A DNA stretch of 64,000 nt from Flavobacterium beibuense (GCF_004151245.1 NZ_JUIW01000004.1:1-64000); one strand, 5' to 3'; numbered from the stretch's first letter, positions 7,961-16,482 are shown. Notes: a model not told the origin generated them from the letters alone. Translations and numbers: made by a program.

Positions 7961-9253
7961 TTACACTATTTTCTCAATCGCCAACTTAACGGTATCATAA
8001 ATATTTACTAACAATTCATTGCTGATAATATAAGGCGGAAGTATGTAAATAATGTTACCTACAGGCCTAAGGATCACTCCGTTGTCAATAAAGAAATCAT
8101 AAAGCCTGTTCCTAAAATCACCATAATAATCTTCACTGACTTCACGCTTAATTTCAAAGGCTATTATCACTCCAAGCACACGCACATTTGCAACCCTTGG
8201 ATGATTTTCAATCTCATCCTTAAAGGCATGGTGCATGTTGTTTATCCTTATCAGGTTTTCCTGCATTTCATCCGATTGAAGTAACTCTAATCCTGCCAAT
8301 GCCGCTGCACAACCCGTAGGGTTAGCCGTAAAGGTATGCCCGTGAAACAAAGCCTTATTTACATCATCATCATAAAACCCGTCAAAAAGCTCCTGAGTAA
8401 AGGTGGTTATCGCCATCGGTATTGCACCTGCCGTTAATGCTTTTGAAAGGCACATCATATCCGGCTTTTCGTTAAGGTAATCGCAGGCAAAATACTTACC
8501 TGTTTTACCAAATCCTGTCATCACTTCGTCCGCAATGGTAAAAACACCATACTTTTTACATACACTGATAAGCTTATCAAGTGCTTCCGGCTCATACATC
8601 ACCATTCCGGCAGCCCCCTGCACTAATGGTTCAAATATAAATCCGGCATACTCTCCTGTAGCCGCCATTTCGGTTAGCTGCCTTAAGCTTTCTTCCTCAT
8701 TACCGGCTGTAGGTACCGGAATGCGTACTACCTCTATAAGAGAGCCTTTAAAAGCCTCTGTAAAGAAAGAAATACCACTCGCTGCCATTGCAGCAAACGT
8801 ATCACCATGAAAAGCGTTCTCAAAAGCCAGCATCTTAGTACGCTTTTCTCCTTTATTATAATAGTATTGCAGCCCTACCTTAACAGCTATTTCTACAGCG
8901 GTAGAACCGTTATCAGAAAAAAACAGCTTCTTTTGGTTATCCGGTAATATGGTTACCAGTTTTTCTGACAACGACACTACAGGCTCATGTGTAAATCCTC
9001 CAAAAAGTACATGCTCTAAAGAGGTAAGCTGCCTGTATATGGCATCGGCAACAAACTTATTACTATGCCCGTAAGGATTAACCCACCACGAAGCGATGGC
9101 ATCTATATATTGTTTTCCGTTTTCATCCCATAGCAAAGCCCCTTCTCCTTTTACTATACCAATAGGTTTTGCGGCTGTTTTATGCTGTGTATACGGGTGC
9201 CAAAGGTGTTTACTGTCCCTCTCGGTAAGTCCCGGTGTATTTACTGTACTCAT
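7961..9253 (-). CDS. bioA: Adenosylmethionine-8-amino-7-oxononanoate aminotransferase
   Basis: PLP-dependent class III aminotransferase that converts 8-amino-7-oxononanoate (KAPA) to 7,8-diaminopelargonate with SAM as amino donor, the third dedicated step of biotin synthesis. 430 residues, normal length. Lys271 in CLSKALTAGAIP binds PLP, and ADEVMTGFGKTG (about 241-252) is the cofactor aspartate motif. SWWVNPYGH near residue 55-63 is typical of BioA. It starts one base after the bioD stop and is surely co-transcribed with it. Confidence 0.95.
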   Translation of the reverse strand: MSTVNTPGLTERDSKHLWHPYTQHKTAAKPIGIVKGEGALLWDENGKQYIDAIASWWVNPYGHSNKFVADAIYRQLTSLEHVLFGGFTHEPVVSLSEKLVTILPDNQKKLFFSDNGSTAVEIAVKVGLQYYYNKGEKRTKMLAFENAFHGDTFAAMAASGISFFTEAFKGSLIEVVRIPVPTAGNEEESLRQLTEMAATGEYAGFIFEPLVQGAAGMVMYEPEALDKLISVCKKYGVFTIADEVMTGFGKTGKYFACDYLNEKPDMMCLSKALTAGAIPMAITTFTQELFDGFYDDDVNKALFHGHTFTANPTGCAAALAGLELLQSDEMQENLIRINNMHHAFKDEIENHPRVANVRVLGVIIAFEIKREVSEDYYGDFRNRLYDFFIDNGVILRPVGNIIYILPPYIISNELLVNIYDTVKLAIEKIV

Positions 9254-9254
9254 G

Positions 9255-9872
9255 TTATAGATTATTCAGGTTGTCCCTAAAGTCGTCTGCATACTGCAGC
9301 ACCACATTTTTGTCAAAATAAGGCTCCTCCTCTATACGGCCTATCATTTTAATTCCGGTACGTTTTAAAATCACCTCTTCGGTAGAAGGCACTTCAGGAC
9401 CGTTAAATATAATGCCTGCCACTTCTATACCTCTTTGTTTTAAAACTTCAAGAGAAAGCAATGTATGGTTTATACTGCCCAGATAATGCCTTGACACTAC
9501 AACTACTGTATAATCCGGCTGTATCAAATCGATTATGGAATCTGTATCATTCAAAGGAACCAAAAGTCCTCCCGCCCCTTCTATTACCAAGTGGTTTTTT
9601 GTTTTCGGTTCTTTTATTTTTTTAAGGTCAATAGTTACATCATCTAACTGCGCTGCCAGATGAGGACTAGCCGGCGTGTTTAACTTATAACTGTTAGGAT
9701 GGATAACTGTTTTATTATTGGTTATATAACGTTCAATCTTATGGCTGTCGGAATTATCAAGATCTCCGGCCTGCACAGGCTTCCAGTAGTCTGCTTTAAG
9801 AGATTCCGTCACTATGGCCGATGCAATCGTCTTACCAACATCTGTTCCTATTCCGGTAATAAATAGTTTCAT
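9255..9872 (-). CDS. bioD: Dethiobiotin synthase
   Basis: ATP-dependent carboxylase that closes the ureido ring, turning 7,8-diaminopelargonate into dethiobiotin. 205 residues with the P-loop GIGTDVGKT at 6-14, the catalytic WKPVQAG block at about 31-37 and EGAGGLLVPL near 98-107. Overlaps the upstream DUF2007 gene by four bases (ATGA), a sign of coupled translation, and is directly followed by bioA. Confidence 0.95.
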   Translation of the reverse strand: MKLFITGIGTDVGKTIASAIVTESLKADYWKPVQAGDLDNSDSHKIERYITNNKTVIHPNSYKLNTPASPHLAAQLDDVTIDLKKIKEPKTKNHLVIEGAGGLLVPLNDTDSIIDLIQPDYTVVVVSRHYLGSINHTLLSLEVLKQRGIEVAGIIFNGPEVPSTEEVILKRTGIKMIGRIEEEPYFDKNVVLQYADDFRDNLNNL

Positions 9873-10282
9873 TCTAAATTAAATTCATTTCCGCAGTTAT
9901 TACAGCGGTATTTATATTTCGTGTAAAATGGAAGTGCCACCGATACAAAAGTGAAAAGGAATGCAAAAAGCGATTTTATATCCTTAATGGTAGTACCCAG
10001 CTCAATTTCATGACTGTTACACTTTGTACAGGTTAAAGGCTTACCTTCATCATCAAGCGAATATCGGCTAACATCCTGTAAAACCTCTATCGCCCTTTCT
10101 TTATCATCAAGACGCACTAACAGTTTTACCCCACCAATTGCATTACTAACCAATGGATCGGTATCAATAGTATTGTTATCTTTCATGAAAACCTCAATAC
10201 CTTCGGCTTCCAGCCTTCCTTTTATAATCATCGCTTCAGATGAATATTGAAACGATGCAACTTTTACAAAGGTGTTTTCCAT
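9869..10282 (-). CDS. DUF2007 domain protein with zinc ribbon
   Basis: Protein of 137 residues. Residues 1-75 form a DUF2007 (putative signal transducing) domain: VKVASFQYSSEAMIIKGRLE, then EVFMKDNNTIDTDP. The C-terminal part holds CxxC pairs (CTKCN at about 83-87, CNNCGNEF near the end) flanking a hydrophobic stretch SLFAFLFTFVSVALPFY, so it may be a membrane-tethered zinc ribbon. First gene of the bioD-bioA-SET unit. Function unknown; pairing with biotin genes is positional evidence only. Confidence 0.75.
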   Translation of the reverse strand: MENTFVKVASFQYSSEAMIIKGRLEAEGIEVFMKDNNTIDTDPLVSNAIGGVKLLVRLDDKERAIEVLQDVSRYSLDDEGKPLTCTKCNSHEIELGTTIKDIKSLFAFLFTFVSVALPFYTKYKYRCNNCGNEFNLE

Positions 10283-10286
10283 ATCA

Positions 10287-10306
10287 CAAATTTATTAAAT
10301 AAGCAT
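10287..10306 (-). promoter_or_regulatory. Leaderless-type promoter of the DUF2007-bioD-bioA unit
   Basis: The minus-strand -7 box TAAATTTG (10287-10294) ends only four bases (TGAT) before the ATG at 10282. Transcription would therefore begin at or beside the start codon. Just upstream is ATGCTTAT (10299-10306), whose reverse complement occurs upstream of bioF. Confidence 0.55.
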
Positions 10307-10401
10307 TCCACTGTCGAGGCAGTCCTTTTTTTTAAGGGTTTTAACTAAAATACAACAGTAATTTTAATAAAACATTACCAATATAGAGCTATTATATTAG
10401 T

Positions 10402-10409
10402 TAATTTTG
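10402..10409 (+). promoter_or_regulatory. Promoter -7 box of the AI-2E permease gene
   Basis: TAATTTTG, 36 bases before the ATG at 10446. Confidence 0.5.
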
Positions 10410-10445
10410 ACAATTACCTCATTAGTTTAACATGACTTTACTTAT

Positions 10446-11570
10446 ATGACGACCGCAAAATTGCCTAACTATGTAAAAGCAGTATATATATTCCTGCTTA
10501 TAATTATCATAGTATTCTTTATGATAATTGCCAAGCAGATATTAGTACCGCTGCTTATTTCCGGTTATATAGCCATGTTGCTAACATCTTCCTGTAACAG
10601 GCTGGAAAGGCGTAAAATTCCTCGATCGGTAAGTGCGGCTATATGCCTGTTGCTATTCATAATAACAATTTCCGGACTCCTTTTATTTATATATCTCCAG
10701 GTTAGGGGATTTATGGATGATTTGGGTGGAAGCCTTAAAAATGAGGTAAATGCTTTTGTAATTGAAGCCAACAAATGGACAGAAGAACATTTTGGGTTTG
10801 ACCTGGGTATGCGCTATGGCTTTGAAATAAAAAAAGCCGTTGAGATGGTACAGACAGAGGAAGCTCCGCCAACCCAAATATTATGGTCTACCATAGCCAT
10901 GATAGGTGATATTATACTGCTGCCGGTTTATATATTTTTCCTGCTTATTTACAGAGATCACCTTGCTGTTTTCGTGGCTAAAGTTTTCAGCAGATCAAAC
11001 AATGATGAAATATTAGATAAACTGACTTCCATAAGAAAAGTTGTGTATGCCTATATATCCGGTGCCGGTAAAGTAATGCTTATATTGGCTGTGGTAAATA
11101 CGGCAGTGCTTTTTGCACTGGGAATAGAACACGCTATCTTTTTTGGGGTTTTGGCCGGCGTACTTAATATTATCCCATATCTGGGTCCGTGGATAGGTGC
11201 TACCCTACCATTTATTTTTGCCTTAATTACTAAAGACAGTCTTTTCTACCCCATAGCTGTTATAGTGTCCTTTACTTTTATTCAAATGCTGGAAGGTGCC
11301 TTTTTAACGCCAAAAATTACAGGAAGCAATGTAAACCTAAATGCATTGATTACATTTTTAGGATTGCTTATAGGAGGGGCAATATGGGGGATTGTAGGTA
11401 TGATTATTATAATACCAACCATTGCGATACTTAAAAAACTGTTTGAAATGAGTCCCGATACCCAGCCTTATGCTTATCTTTTTGGAGAGGAAGACAACAA
11501 CTGGTTTAAAAAACGCCCACGCAAGAACAAAAAGATTAAAACTGAACCAGACGTTCCTGAAGCAGATTAA
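10446..11570 (+). CDS. AI-2E family transporter (permease)
   Basis: Inner-membrane protein of 374 residues from the AI-2E/UPF0118 family, whose members include TqsA and Na+/H+ exchangers; the substrate cannot be told from sequence. Membrane segments are at about 8-32, 36-80, 148-172 and 205-330. The family signature near NIIPYLGPWIGATLP and the glycine-rich segment GLLIGGAIWGIVGM are clear. The tail after residue 345 is hydrophilic and lysine-rich. The 3' end overlaps the convergent bioF gene by 35 bases. Confidence 0.88.
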   Translation: MTTAKLPNYVKAVYIFLLIIIIVFFMIIAKQILVPLLISGYIAMLLTSSCNRLERRKIPRSVSAAICLLLFIITISGLLLFIYLQVRGFMDDLGGSLKNEVNAFVIEANKWTEEHFGFDLGMRYGFEIKKAVEMVQTEEAPPTQILWSTIAMIGDIILLPVYIFFLLIYRDHLAVFVAKVFSRSNNDEILDKLTSIRKVVYAYISGAGKVMLILAVVNTAVLFALGIEHAIFFGVLAGVLNIIPYLGPWIGATLPFIFALITKDSLFYPIAVIVSFTFIQMLEGAFLTPKITGSNVNLNALITFLGLLIGGAIWGIVGMIIIIPTIAILKKLFEMSPDTQPYAYLFGEEDNNWFKKRPRKNKKIKTEPDVPEAD

Positions 11571-12687
11571 GGAAACGGGTAATGCTTTCGCGGGTGGTAA
11601 AGCTATGCAGGCAAAAACGCAGCCTTTCCTGACCCTGAGGTACCGTAGGAGAAAGTATAGGCTTTACATTAAAACCGTTTTGCTGTAAATATTCGGCTAT
11701 CTGTTTTACCCTGTTGTTACCGGGTATAATTGCACAATGTATGGCAGATTCACTAAAGATAAAAACATCATTAAAAGCCAGCCTCTCTAACTCCTTATTA
11801 AAAAAAGTAATGATATTCCTCAGTTGCTTTTTTGCCTTTGTACCATTTTCCAAATGCTTATACGCAGTGAGAATTACCGCAAGTGAATGAGGCGGCAGTG
11901 CCGTGGTATAAATAAAGCTTCGGGCAAAATTTACCAGATAGGTTCTTAGCTCTTCATCCCCTAAAACAGCAGCGCCATGACAACCTAGCCCCTTACCGAA
12001 AGTCATTATACGGGCAAAAACCCTGTCCTGTAGGTTAAGCTCCTGTACTAACCCTTCACCTTTAGCACCAAACATGCCTAAAGCATGCGCTTCATCAATT
12101 ACTAACCTGCTGTTATATTCCTCAGCTACAGCAACCAATTTAACCAAATCCGGAGTATCACCATCCATAGAAAACACCGATTCGGTAACAACATATACTT
12201 CTCCCTCTATCGCTGAATATCTTTTTAAAAGGTTTTCTAAATGGTTAAGGTCATTATGACGAAACTTAAATGCTTTGGCATTGCTGAGACGCAATCCGTC
12301 ACGTATGGAGGCATGTATATACTCATCATACAGCACTATATCTTCCTTTTGTGGTACAGAGGAGAAAAAGCCTACATTAGCATCATACCCCGAATTGAAT
12401 ATAAGCGCCGAAGGGCTGTTATGAAAACGTGCTATAAAATCTTCCGTCACCTTATAAAGGTTATGGTTTCCTGTTATTAACCTCGATCCGGTAGACCCGT
12501 TGCTAATAATATTAGCATCCAGTAGATATTGGTGTGCCTGCTGAAAAATTTCTGCCGACTGTGAGAACCCTAAATAATCGTTTGATGAAAAATCAACCAG
12601 CCCGTTAGCAACAGGCAAACTACGCAAGGCATTTGCTTCGGTACGCTGTTGTAATTTGGCTATAAGGGATTTTGGCAAACTTTTCAT
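11536..12687 (-). CDS. bioF: 8-amino-7-oxononanoate synthase
   Basis: PLP enzyme of the alpha-oxoamine synthase family that joins pimeloyl thioester and L-alanine to give KAPA, the first dedicated step of biotin synthesis. 383 residues from the ATG at 12687. Visible motifs: SSNDYLGFS (N-terminal strap), GSTGSRLITGNH, VIDEAHALGMFG and the Schiff-base lysine in TFGKGLG (Lys232). The frame opens five codons earlier, but a promoter box fills that stretch, so the inner ATG is chosen. It is separate from bioD-bioA. The family includes glycine C-acetyltransferase; biotin context favours BioF. Confidence 0.9.
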   Translation of the reverse strand: MKSLPKSLIAKLQQRTEANALRSLPVANGLVDFSSNDYLGFSQSAEIFQQAHQYLLDANIISNGSTGSRLITGNHNLYKVTEDFIARFHNSPSALIFNSGYDANVGFFSSVPQKEDIVLYDEYIHASIRDGLRLSNAKAFKFRHNDLNHLENLLKRYSAIEGEVYVVTESVFSMDGDTPDLVKLVAVAEEYNSRLVIDEAHALGMFGAKGEGLVQELNLQDRVFARIMTFGKGLGCHGAAVLGDEELRTYLVNFARSFIYTTALPPHSLAVILTAYKHLENGTKAKKQLRNIITFFNKELERLAFNDVFIFSESAIHCAIIPGNNRVKQIAEYLQQNGFNVKPILSPTVPQGQERLRFCLHSFTTRESITRFLNLLQERLVQF

Positions 12688-12691
12688 ATCC

Positions 12692-12721
12692 CAAAAATAC
12701 ACAACTCCATGCTTATGGCAA
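12692..12721 (-). promoter_or_regulatory. Leaderless-type promoter of bioF
   Basis: TTG (12719-12721), 19 bases, then TATTTTTG (12692-12699): a full Bacteroidota promoter on the minus strand. Only four bases (GGAT) separate the -7 box from the ATG. The spacer contains ATAAGCAT. Confidence 0.65.
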
Positions 12722-12755
12722 CTCTATAAAAACATTGTTTTTCAAAAATTAATTA

Positions 12756-12783
12756 TTGTTTTTCGATAATTTATCTATATTTG
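12756..12783 (+). promoter_or_regulatory. Promoter of the DUF2975 operon
   Basis: TTG (12756-12758), 17 bases, TATATTTG (12776-12783). It lies inside the longest possible frame of the first gene and so supports the downstream ATG at 12814. Confidence 0.65.
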
Positions 12784-12813
12784 CATCAAACAAACCAATC
12801 AACTTTACCTGCA

Positions 12814-13290
12814 ATGAAAAAAATTCAAATATTAAACTGGACTTTAAGAAGTTTAATCATTCTTACCTTTTTAGCAATTTGCTTTTCAGTATATGTTTTT
12901 ATTTCACTATATAACAGTCCCACAATTGATTATTCTAAAGTCTTCCCTACCTATTTACCTTACACAACAATCTTAAGCGGGGCATTGTTTCTTGCATCCA
13001 TGATATACCTACAGCTTTCGGTAAACTTATTTATTAAGCAAGGCTTTTTTAACACTAAAAGTTCCGGCTATTTAAAACTGGGAGCAATCTTTTTAGCTCT
13101 GTTCGGATTGACTGATATAACAATTGCTACAATCAATAATGCCTTTAAGGCTAATTATGATTTATTAGATTATCTCAACAATAACAGCGGCCATATCGTT
13201 ACATTGATTGTGGCAATAGGGATTTTTATTGTAGCCGACATTATCAAATCGGGAGTTACCATTAAACATGAAAACGACTTAACTATATAA
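12814..13290 (+). CDS. DUF2975 membrane protein, copy 1
   Basis: Integral membrane protein of 158 residues with four predicted helices: about 10-33, 50-73, 88-108 and 128-147. It belongs to the DUF2975 family, whose members often sit beside a small HTH gene; function unknown. The start at 12814 (MKKIQILNW) is chosen because the promoter box ends at 12783. It ends in HENDLTI, a tail repeated in the next two genes. First gene of a unit of three paralogues plus an HTH gene; the next ATG is four bases after its stop. Confidence 0.7.
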   Translation: MKKIQILNWTLRSLIILTFLAICFSVYVFISLYNSPTIDYSKVFPTYLPYTTILSGALFLASMIYLQLSVNLFIKQGFFNTKSSGYLKLGAIFLALFGLTDITIATINNAFKANYDLLDYLNNNSGHIVTLIVAIGIFIVADIIKSGVTIKHENDLTI

Positions 13291-13294
13291 CAGA

Positions 13295-13795
13295 ATGAAA
13301 CGATTATCAACTCTAAAGACTATTACCGATATCTTATTTGTACTTGCGGTTATTCCGGCAATATTCGGACTTCCATTTATATTAATGGCAGCTATAATGC
13401 CGGAAAGGATACCGTTTAAACTGAATGGAGACGAGTTTGCTACTATTAATGGCGCAGAACTGATTATCTCACTTCTTGTTATTTACTTAAGTTATGCTTT
13501 AGCGGTATATGCCCTTTATCTCTTTAAAAAGGTTTTAGAGTCTTTTAAAAAGAAACGCTTTTTTGATGATGTAGTAATATTGTCGTTTAACCAAATGGGC
13601 AAAGCCCTGTTATTAAGCTGGATTATAGGGATTCTGCCTTCGCTATACTATAACCTGGTTGACGGTTCAATAAAAATAAGTATCGGGTTTAGTGATTCAC
13701 TTTTTACACTTGGACTGGGATTCTTTTTTATAGTGCTTAGCGACGTATTCCTTATGGCTAAAAAACAGAAAGAAGAAAATGATTTAACTATATGA
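13295..13795 (+). CDS. DUF2975 membrane protein, copy 2
   Basis: 166 residues with four membrane helices (about 10-33, 51-75, 100-115 and 133-152). The sequence LYLFKKVLESFKKKRFFDDVVI between helices 2 and 3 is the amphipathic linker typical of DUF2975. It ends in EENDLTI. Overlaps copy 3 by four bases (ATGA), so translation is probably coupled. Sequence similarity to copies 1 and 3 is low outside helices and tail, so this is not a recent duplication. Confidence 0.75.
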   Translation: MKRLSTLKTITDILFVLAVIPAIFGLPFILMAAIMPERIPFKLNGDEFATINGAELIISLLVIYLSYALAVYALYLFKKVLESFKKKRFFDDVVILSFNQMGKALLLSWIIGILPSLYYNLVDGSIKISIGFSDSLFTLGLGFFFIVLSDVFLMAKKQKEENDLTI

Positions 13796-14334
13796 AAAAA
13801 TATATAATGCACCATATCAACGTTATTATTACTGCGCTAAGAATATTACTAGCTGTAGCAGCAATAATAGCTGTTCTTAATATTGGAATGGGACTATTTG
13901 CTCTTATAAAAAACGACCACGGCGTTGCCAGATCTTTTTTAGCCCAAACTTTTAAGGTTCCCGATTTTACAATAAATGAAGAAGTAGGAGTAGCGGCGAC
14001 TTTTGGTGTACTATATGGAGCACTATTGTTTTACCTTATTTATGGTATTAAACATTTTTACAGGTGCCTTGTTAAGATAAAATCAGGCAAAATGTTTTAT
14101 AATGATCAGGGTGAAGATTTTAGAAAAGCCGGAGCATCAATCATTATTTTTGCCAAAACAAAGTACCTGCTGTATTGCTGTACAGGCGCGGTAGTATTTT
14201 TTGATATTACTATGTTTTTTAAACAGATACTTCCCTTTTTAGGCGTTTACCTGGCGGGAAAACTATTTTATTTAATGGCATATATGGCCGAAAAAGGAGA
14301 ATTTATCCAGGAAGAAAACGAATTAACCATATAA
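13792..14334 (+). CDS. DUF2975 membrane protein, copy 3
   Basis: 180 residues with four membrane helices (about 10-33, 65-85, 118-138 and 143-162). The linker HFYRCLVKIKSGKMFYNDQGEDFRKAG has the DUF2975 shape. It ends in EENELTI, the third version of the shared tail. The small HTH gene follows four bases after its stop. Possible roles include a membrane complex of three related subunits under control of the HTH protein; this is inference. Confidence 0.75.
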   Translation: MKKYIMHHINVIITALRILLAVAAIIAVLNIGMGLFALIKNDHGVARSFLAQTFKVPDFTINEEVGVAATFGVLYGALLFYLIYGIKHFYRCLVKIKSGKMFYNDQGEDFRKAGASIIIFAKTKYLLYCCTGAVVFFDITMFFKQILPFLGVYLAGKLFYLMAYMAEKGEFIQEENELTI

Positions 14335-14338
14335 GCCT

Positions 14339-14548
14339 ATGCCTATCATAATTAACTTAGACGTTATGCTTGCCAAACGGAAAATGCGTTCTAACGAACT
14401 GGCAGATAAGGTTGGCATAACTACTGCTAACCTTTCCATACTTAAAACAGGAAAGGCAAAGGCTATTCGTTTCAGTACACTGGAAGCCATTTGTAAAGAA
14501 CTGGACTGCCAGCCCGGAGATATTATGGAGTATATTGAGGAAAATTAG
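14339..14548 (+). CDS. Small Cro/CI-type HTH regulator
   Basis: 69-residue DNA-binding protein made almost entirely of one HTH_3/HTH_26 domain (MLAKRKMRSNELADKVGITT, then FSTLEAICKELDCQPGDIM). It resembles the YozG-type regulators that accompany DUF2975 genes. It probably regulates its own operon. No second domain is present. Confidence 0.85.
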   Translation: MPIIINLDVMLAKRKMRSNELADKVGITTANLSILKTGKAKAIRFSTLEAICKELDCQPGDIMEYIEEN

Positions 14549-14577
14549 AGCCAAACTTTAAATCAACATAAATTATA

Positions 14578-15258
14578 ATGCCAGATATTATAGAAACCCT
14601 GCTTCAAATGGCAGAAATACCAGAAGGAAAAATAGACATGCGGGATGACAGAACAAAGAACGAATGGACAGTGGAACTAAAGTCTTTTCTATTAAGCAAG
14701 TATCTTGTTACCCAGGATTTGTACTTAAAGATCATCAAGAAAAACCCAAGTACTTTTATAGGTGACAGATTACCTGTTGAAACTGTTACATGGAAAGAAG
14801 CCGTAACTTTTTGTAATATATTATCCAGCAGGTGCAAATTACAACTCTGCTATATTTTCAGCCCTGATAGCGACGAAATAATTTTTGACACAACAGCAAA
14901 CGGATTCAGATTACCTACTGAAGCTGAATGGGAATATGCCTGCAAGGCAGGCACAAAAGGAGTACGCTACGCAGAGTTGGATAAAATTGCATGGTACAAA
15001 AATAACTCTAAAAAAACCACCCATCCTATTGGACTAAAAGAGCCAAATAACTGGGGTCTTTATGATATGCTGGGAAATGTTTGGGAATGGTGCTCTGATA
15101 TTTATGACCAAAGCGTATATGGCTCTTACCGCATTCTAAGAGGCGGTGGTTGGTTTGATGAAGAAAGAAGCTGCATGGCAACAAACAGAAGACGAAGCCA
15201 TCCTATTGCATTTAAAATTGATGACCTTGGATTTAGGATTGCCAGAAGTAAGAATTAA
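14578..15258 (+). CDS. Formylglycine-generating enzyme-like (SUMF1) protein
   Basis: 226 residues with the SUMF1/FGE-sulfatase fold: an N-terminal KYLVTQDLYLKI strand, GFRLPTEAEWEYACKAGT at about 108-125, GLYDMLGNVWEWCSDIY near 160-176, YRILRGGGWF and a C-terminal GFRIAR. In true FGE two cysteines near the C-terminus bind copper. Here the block after RGGGW has only one (RSCMATNRR), so oxidase activity on sulfatases is doubtful. Many bacterial members bind or modify other targets. It follows the HTH gene by 29 bases and may be co-transcribed. Unlike most bacterial relatives it has no signal peptide. Confidence 0.8.
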   Translation: MPDIIETLLQMAEIPEGKIDMRDDRTKNEWTVELKSFLLSKYLVTQDLYLKIIKKNPSTFIGDRLPVETVTWKEAVTFCNILSSRCKLQLCYIFSPDSDEIIFDTTANGFRLPTEAEWEYACKAGTKGVRYAELDKIAWYKNNSKKTTHPIGLKEPNNWGLYDMLGNVWEWCSDIYDQSVYGSYRILRGGGWFDEERSCMATNRRRSHPIAFKIDDLGFRIARSKN

Positions 15259-15264
15259 CATCAA

Positions 15265-15615
15265 ATGATATACATAACTATATTTTCTCCTCTACTATTC
15301 TCCTTGCTATTGCCTAAACGCTTTCCATTATACCTCACTATATTTATTAGTATGTATGTGTTTTATGGATATCTCTGGATTGATGAACATTTTCTCTATA
15401 CCGGAAAAGCCGGATGGAAGGGTTTTGGCATGTTTTTGTCGACTATGTTAACAGGTCCGTTTTATTTTGTAATACACACCTTATTTATCTTTTTTGGTTG
15501 GCTTAAGGAAAATAGAAAAATGATGTGGACTCATATGTCTTACTTGTCATACATGCTATCGCAGTGTTTTCTTAAAGCTATAAATCAATCCATTTCTTAT
15601 CCTGAGGGTCTGTAG
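15265..15615 (+). CDS. Small membrane protein of unknown function
   Basis: 116 residues, not recognised. Three hydrophobic segments: about 1-38 (two short helices), 55-75 and 90-105. Starts six bases after the SUMF1-like gene on the same strand, which supports it being real and co-transcribed. Its 3' end overlaps the convergent gene by 38 bases. Confidence 0.5.
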   Translation: MIYITIFSPLLFSLLLPKRFPLYLTIFISMYVFYGYLWIDEHFLYTGKAGWKGFGMFLSTMLTGPFYFVIHTLFIFFGWLKENRKMMWTHMSYLSYMLSQCFLKAINQSISYPEGL

Positions 15616-16132
15616 CGTCGAGCAAATCGGTATTGAGCCTTAGAGCCAGCTGTCTGCCCATTTCTAAAGAAGCTTCAGGATAACCGTTTGTATATATGGT
15701 AAAATGTTTTGAGGCATTGTACCATACATTTACATCGTAGCGATATCCTGAACCATCTGTTATACCATCGCCATCACTGTCTTTAGACCATGCCTGCCTG
15801 AATACAGAAATATATTCCACATTCGGCAAGTCAACCCATTTCCCAAATTTAAAAGGGCCTACTGCAATTTCCTTTTTATACTTTTTATTTTCTAAATCAA
15901 AATAAACATTATTAACAGCAGAATATTTTAATGCAAAGCCAACAGTTAATACACAAGGGAAAATATACTCTAAAGAATATACCAGTGACAAAAAACTAAA
16001 GTCTTGAATAAAATTAAAAACAACAATAGACAGCAACACAAATGTTACTGTGTATAATATAGCTGCAATAGCTGTTTGCCAAAAAGGACGTGTCCCTTCG
16101 CTTATAATTATGTTTTCTGAATTAATTTCCAT
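15578..16132 (-). CDS. Membrane protein with two N-terminal helices, function unknown
   Basis: 184 residues. Two membrane segments lie at about 17-40 and 50-70, and the rest is a soluble domain that may be PH-like (IYFDLENKKYKKE-type strands, then VDLPNVEYISVFRQAW). It does not match a family I can name. It lies downstream of atpC on the same strand but behind the atpC terminator, so it needs its own promoter. Confidence 0.65.
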   Translation of the reverse strand: MEINSENIIISEGTRPFWQTAIAAILYTVTFVLLSIVVFNFIQDFSFLSLVYSLEYIFPCVLTVGFALKYSAVNNVYFDLENKKYKKEIAVGPFKFGKWVDLPNVEYISVFRQAWSKDSDGDGITDGSGYRYDVNVWYNASKHFTIYTNGYPEASLEMGRQLALRLNTDLLDATDPQDKKWIDL

Positions 16133-16142
16133 GTCACAATAA

Positions 16143-16178
16143 TAATAAAAAAAGCCCTGTGATATCGCAGGGCTTTTT
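16143..16178 (-). terminator. Terminator of atpD-atpC
   Basis: Stem AAAAAGCCCTG/CAGGGCTTTTT, which can extend through the loop. On the minus strand it runs into a T-rich tail. Located just after the atpC stop. Confidence 0.85.
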
Positions 16179-16197
16179 ATTTATATCTAAAACTGAA

Positions 16198-16482
16198 TTA
16201 GTCTACTAAGATAGTCACTTTATTATCTTTCATTTCCAGTGTGCCGGAAGTGATAGGCAAAAGAAACTTCTGGTCTTTATCAGACTTTACGAATTTCCCG
16301 CCAAAAGAGCTGTTACTCTTAAAATCAGGAACTTCTATTTTTATGTCACCGGCAGCAAGTATCGAAACGATATTAGCGTGGTGGTTTAACATCTGGAATT
16401 CACCATTTATGCCGGGAACAGTTACCGAAGTAACCTCGCCTTTAAATAAGTGACCTTCCGGTGATACTATTTCTAATAACAT
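16198..16482 (-). CDS. atpC: ATP synthase F1 subunit epsilon
   Basis: Rotor subunit that links the F1 gamma shaft to the c-ring. 94 residues: only the N-terminal beta-sandwich domain (MLLEIVSPEGHLFKGEVTSV, then LLPITSGTLEMKDNKVTILVD). The C-terminal helical hairpin, which inhibits ATP hydrolysis in many bacteria, is absent; short epsilon subunits are usual in Bacteroidota. Follows atpD by 70 bases. The other ATP synthase genes are not in the window. Confidence 0.93.
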   Translation of the reverse strand: MLLEIVSPEGHLFKGEVTSVTVPGINGEFQMLNHHANIVSILAAGDIKIEVPDFKSNSSFGGKFVKSDKDQKFLLPITSGTLEMKDNKVTILVD

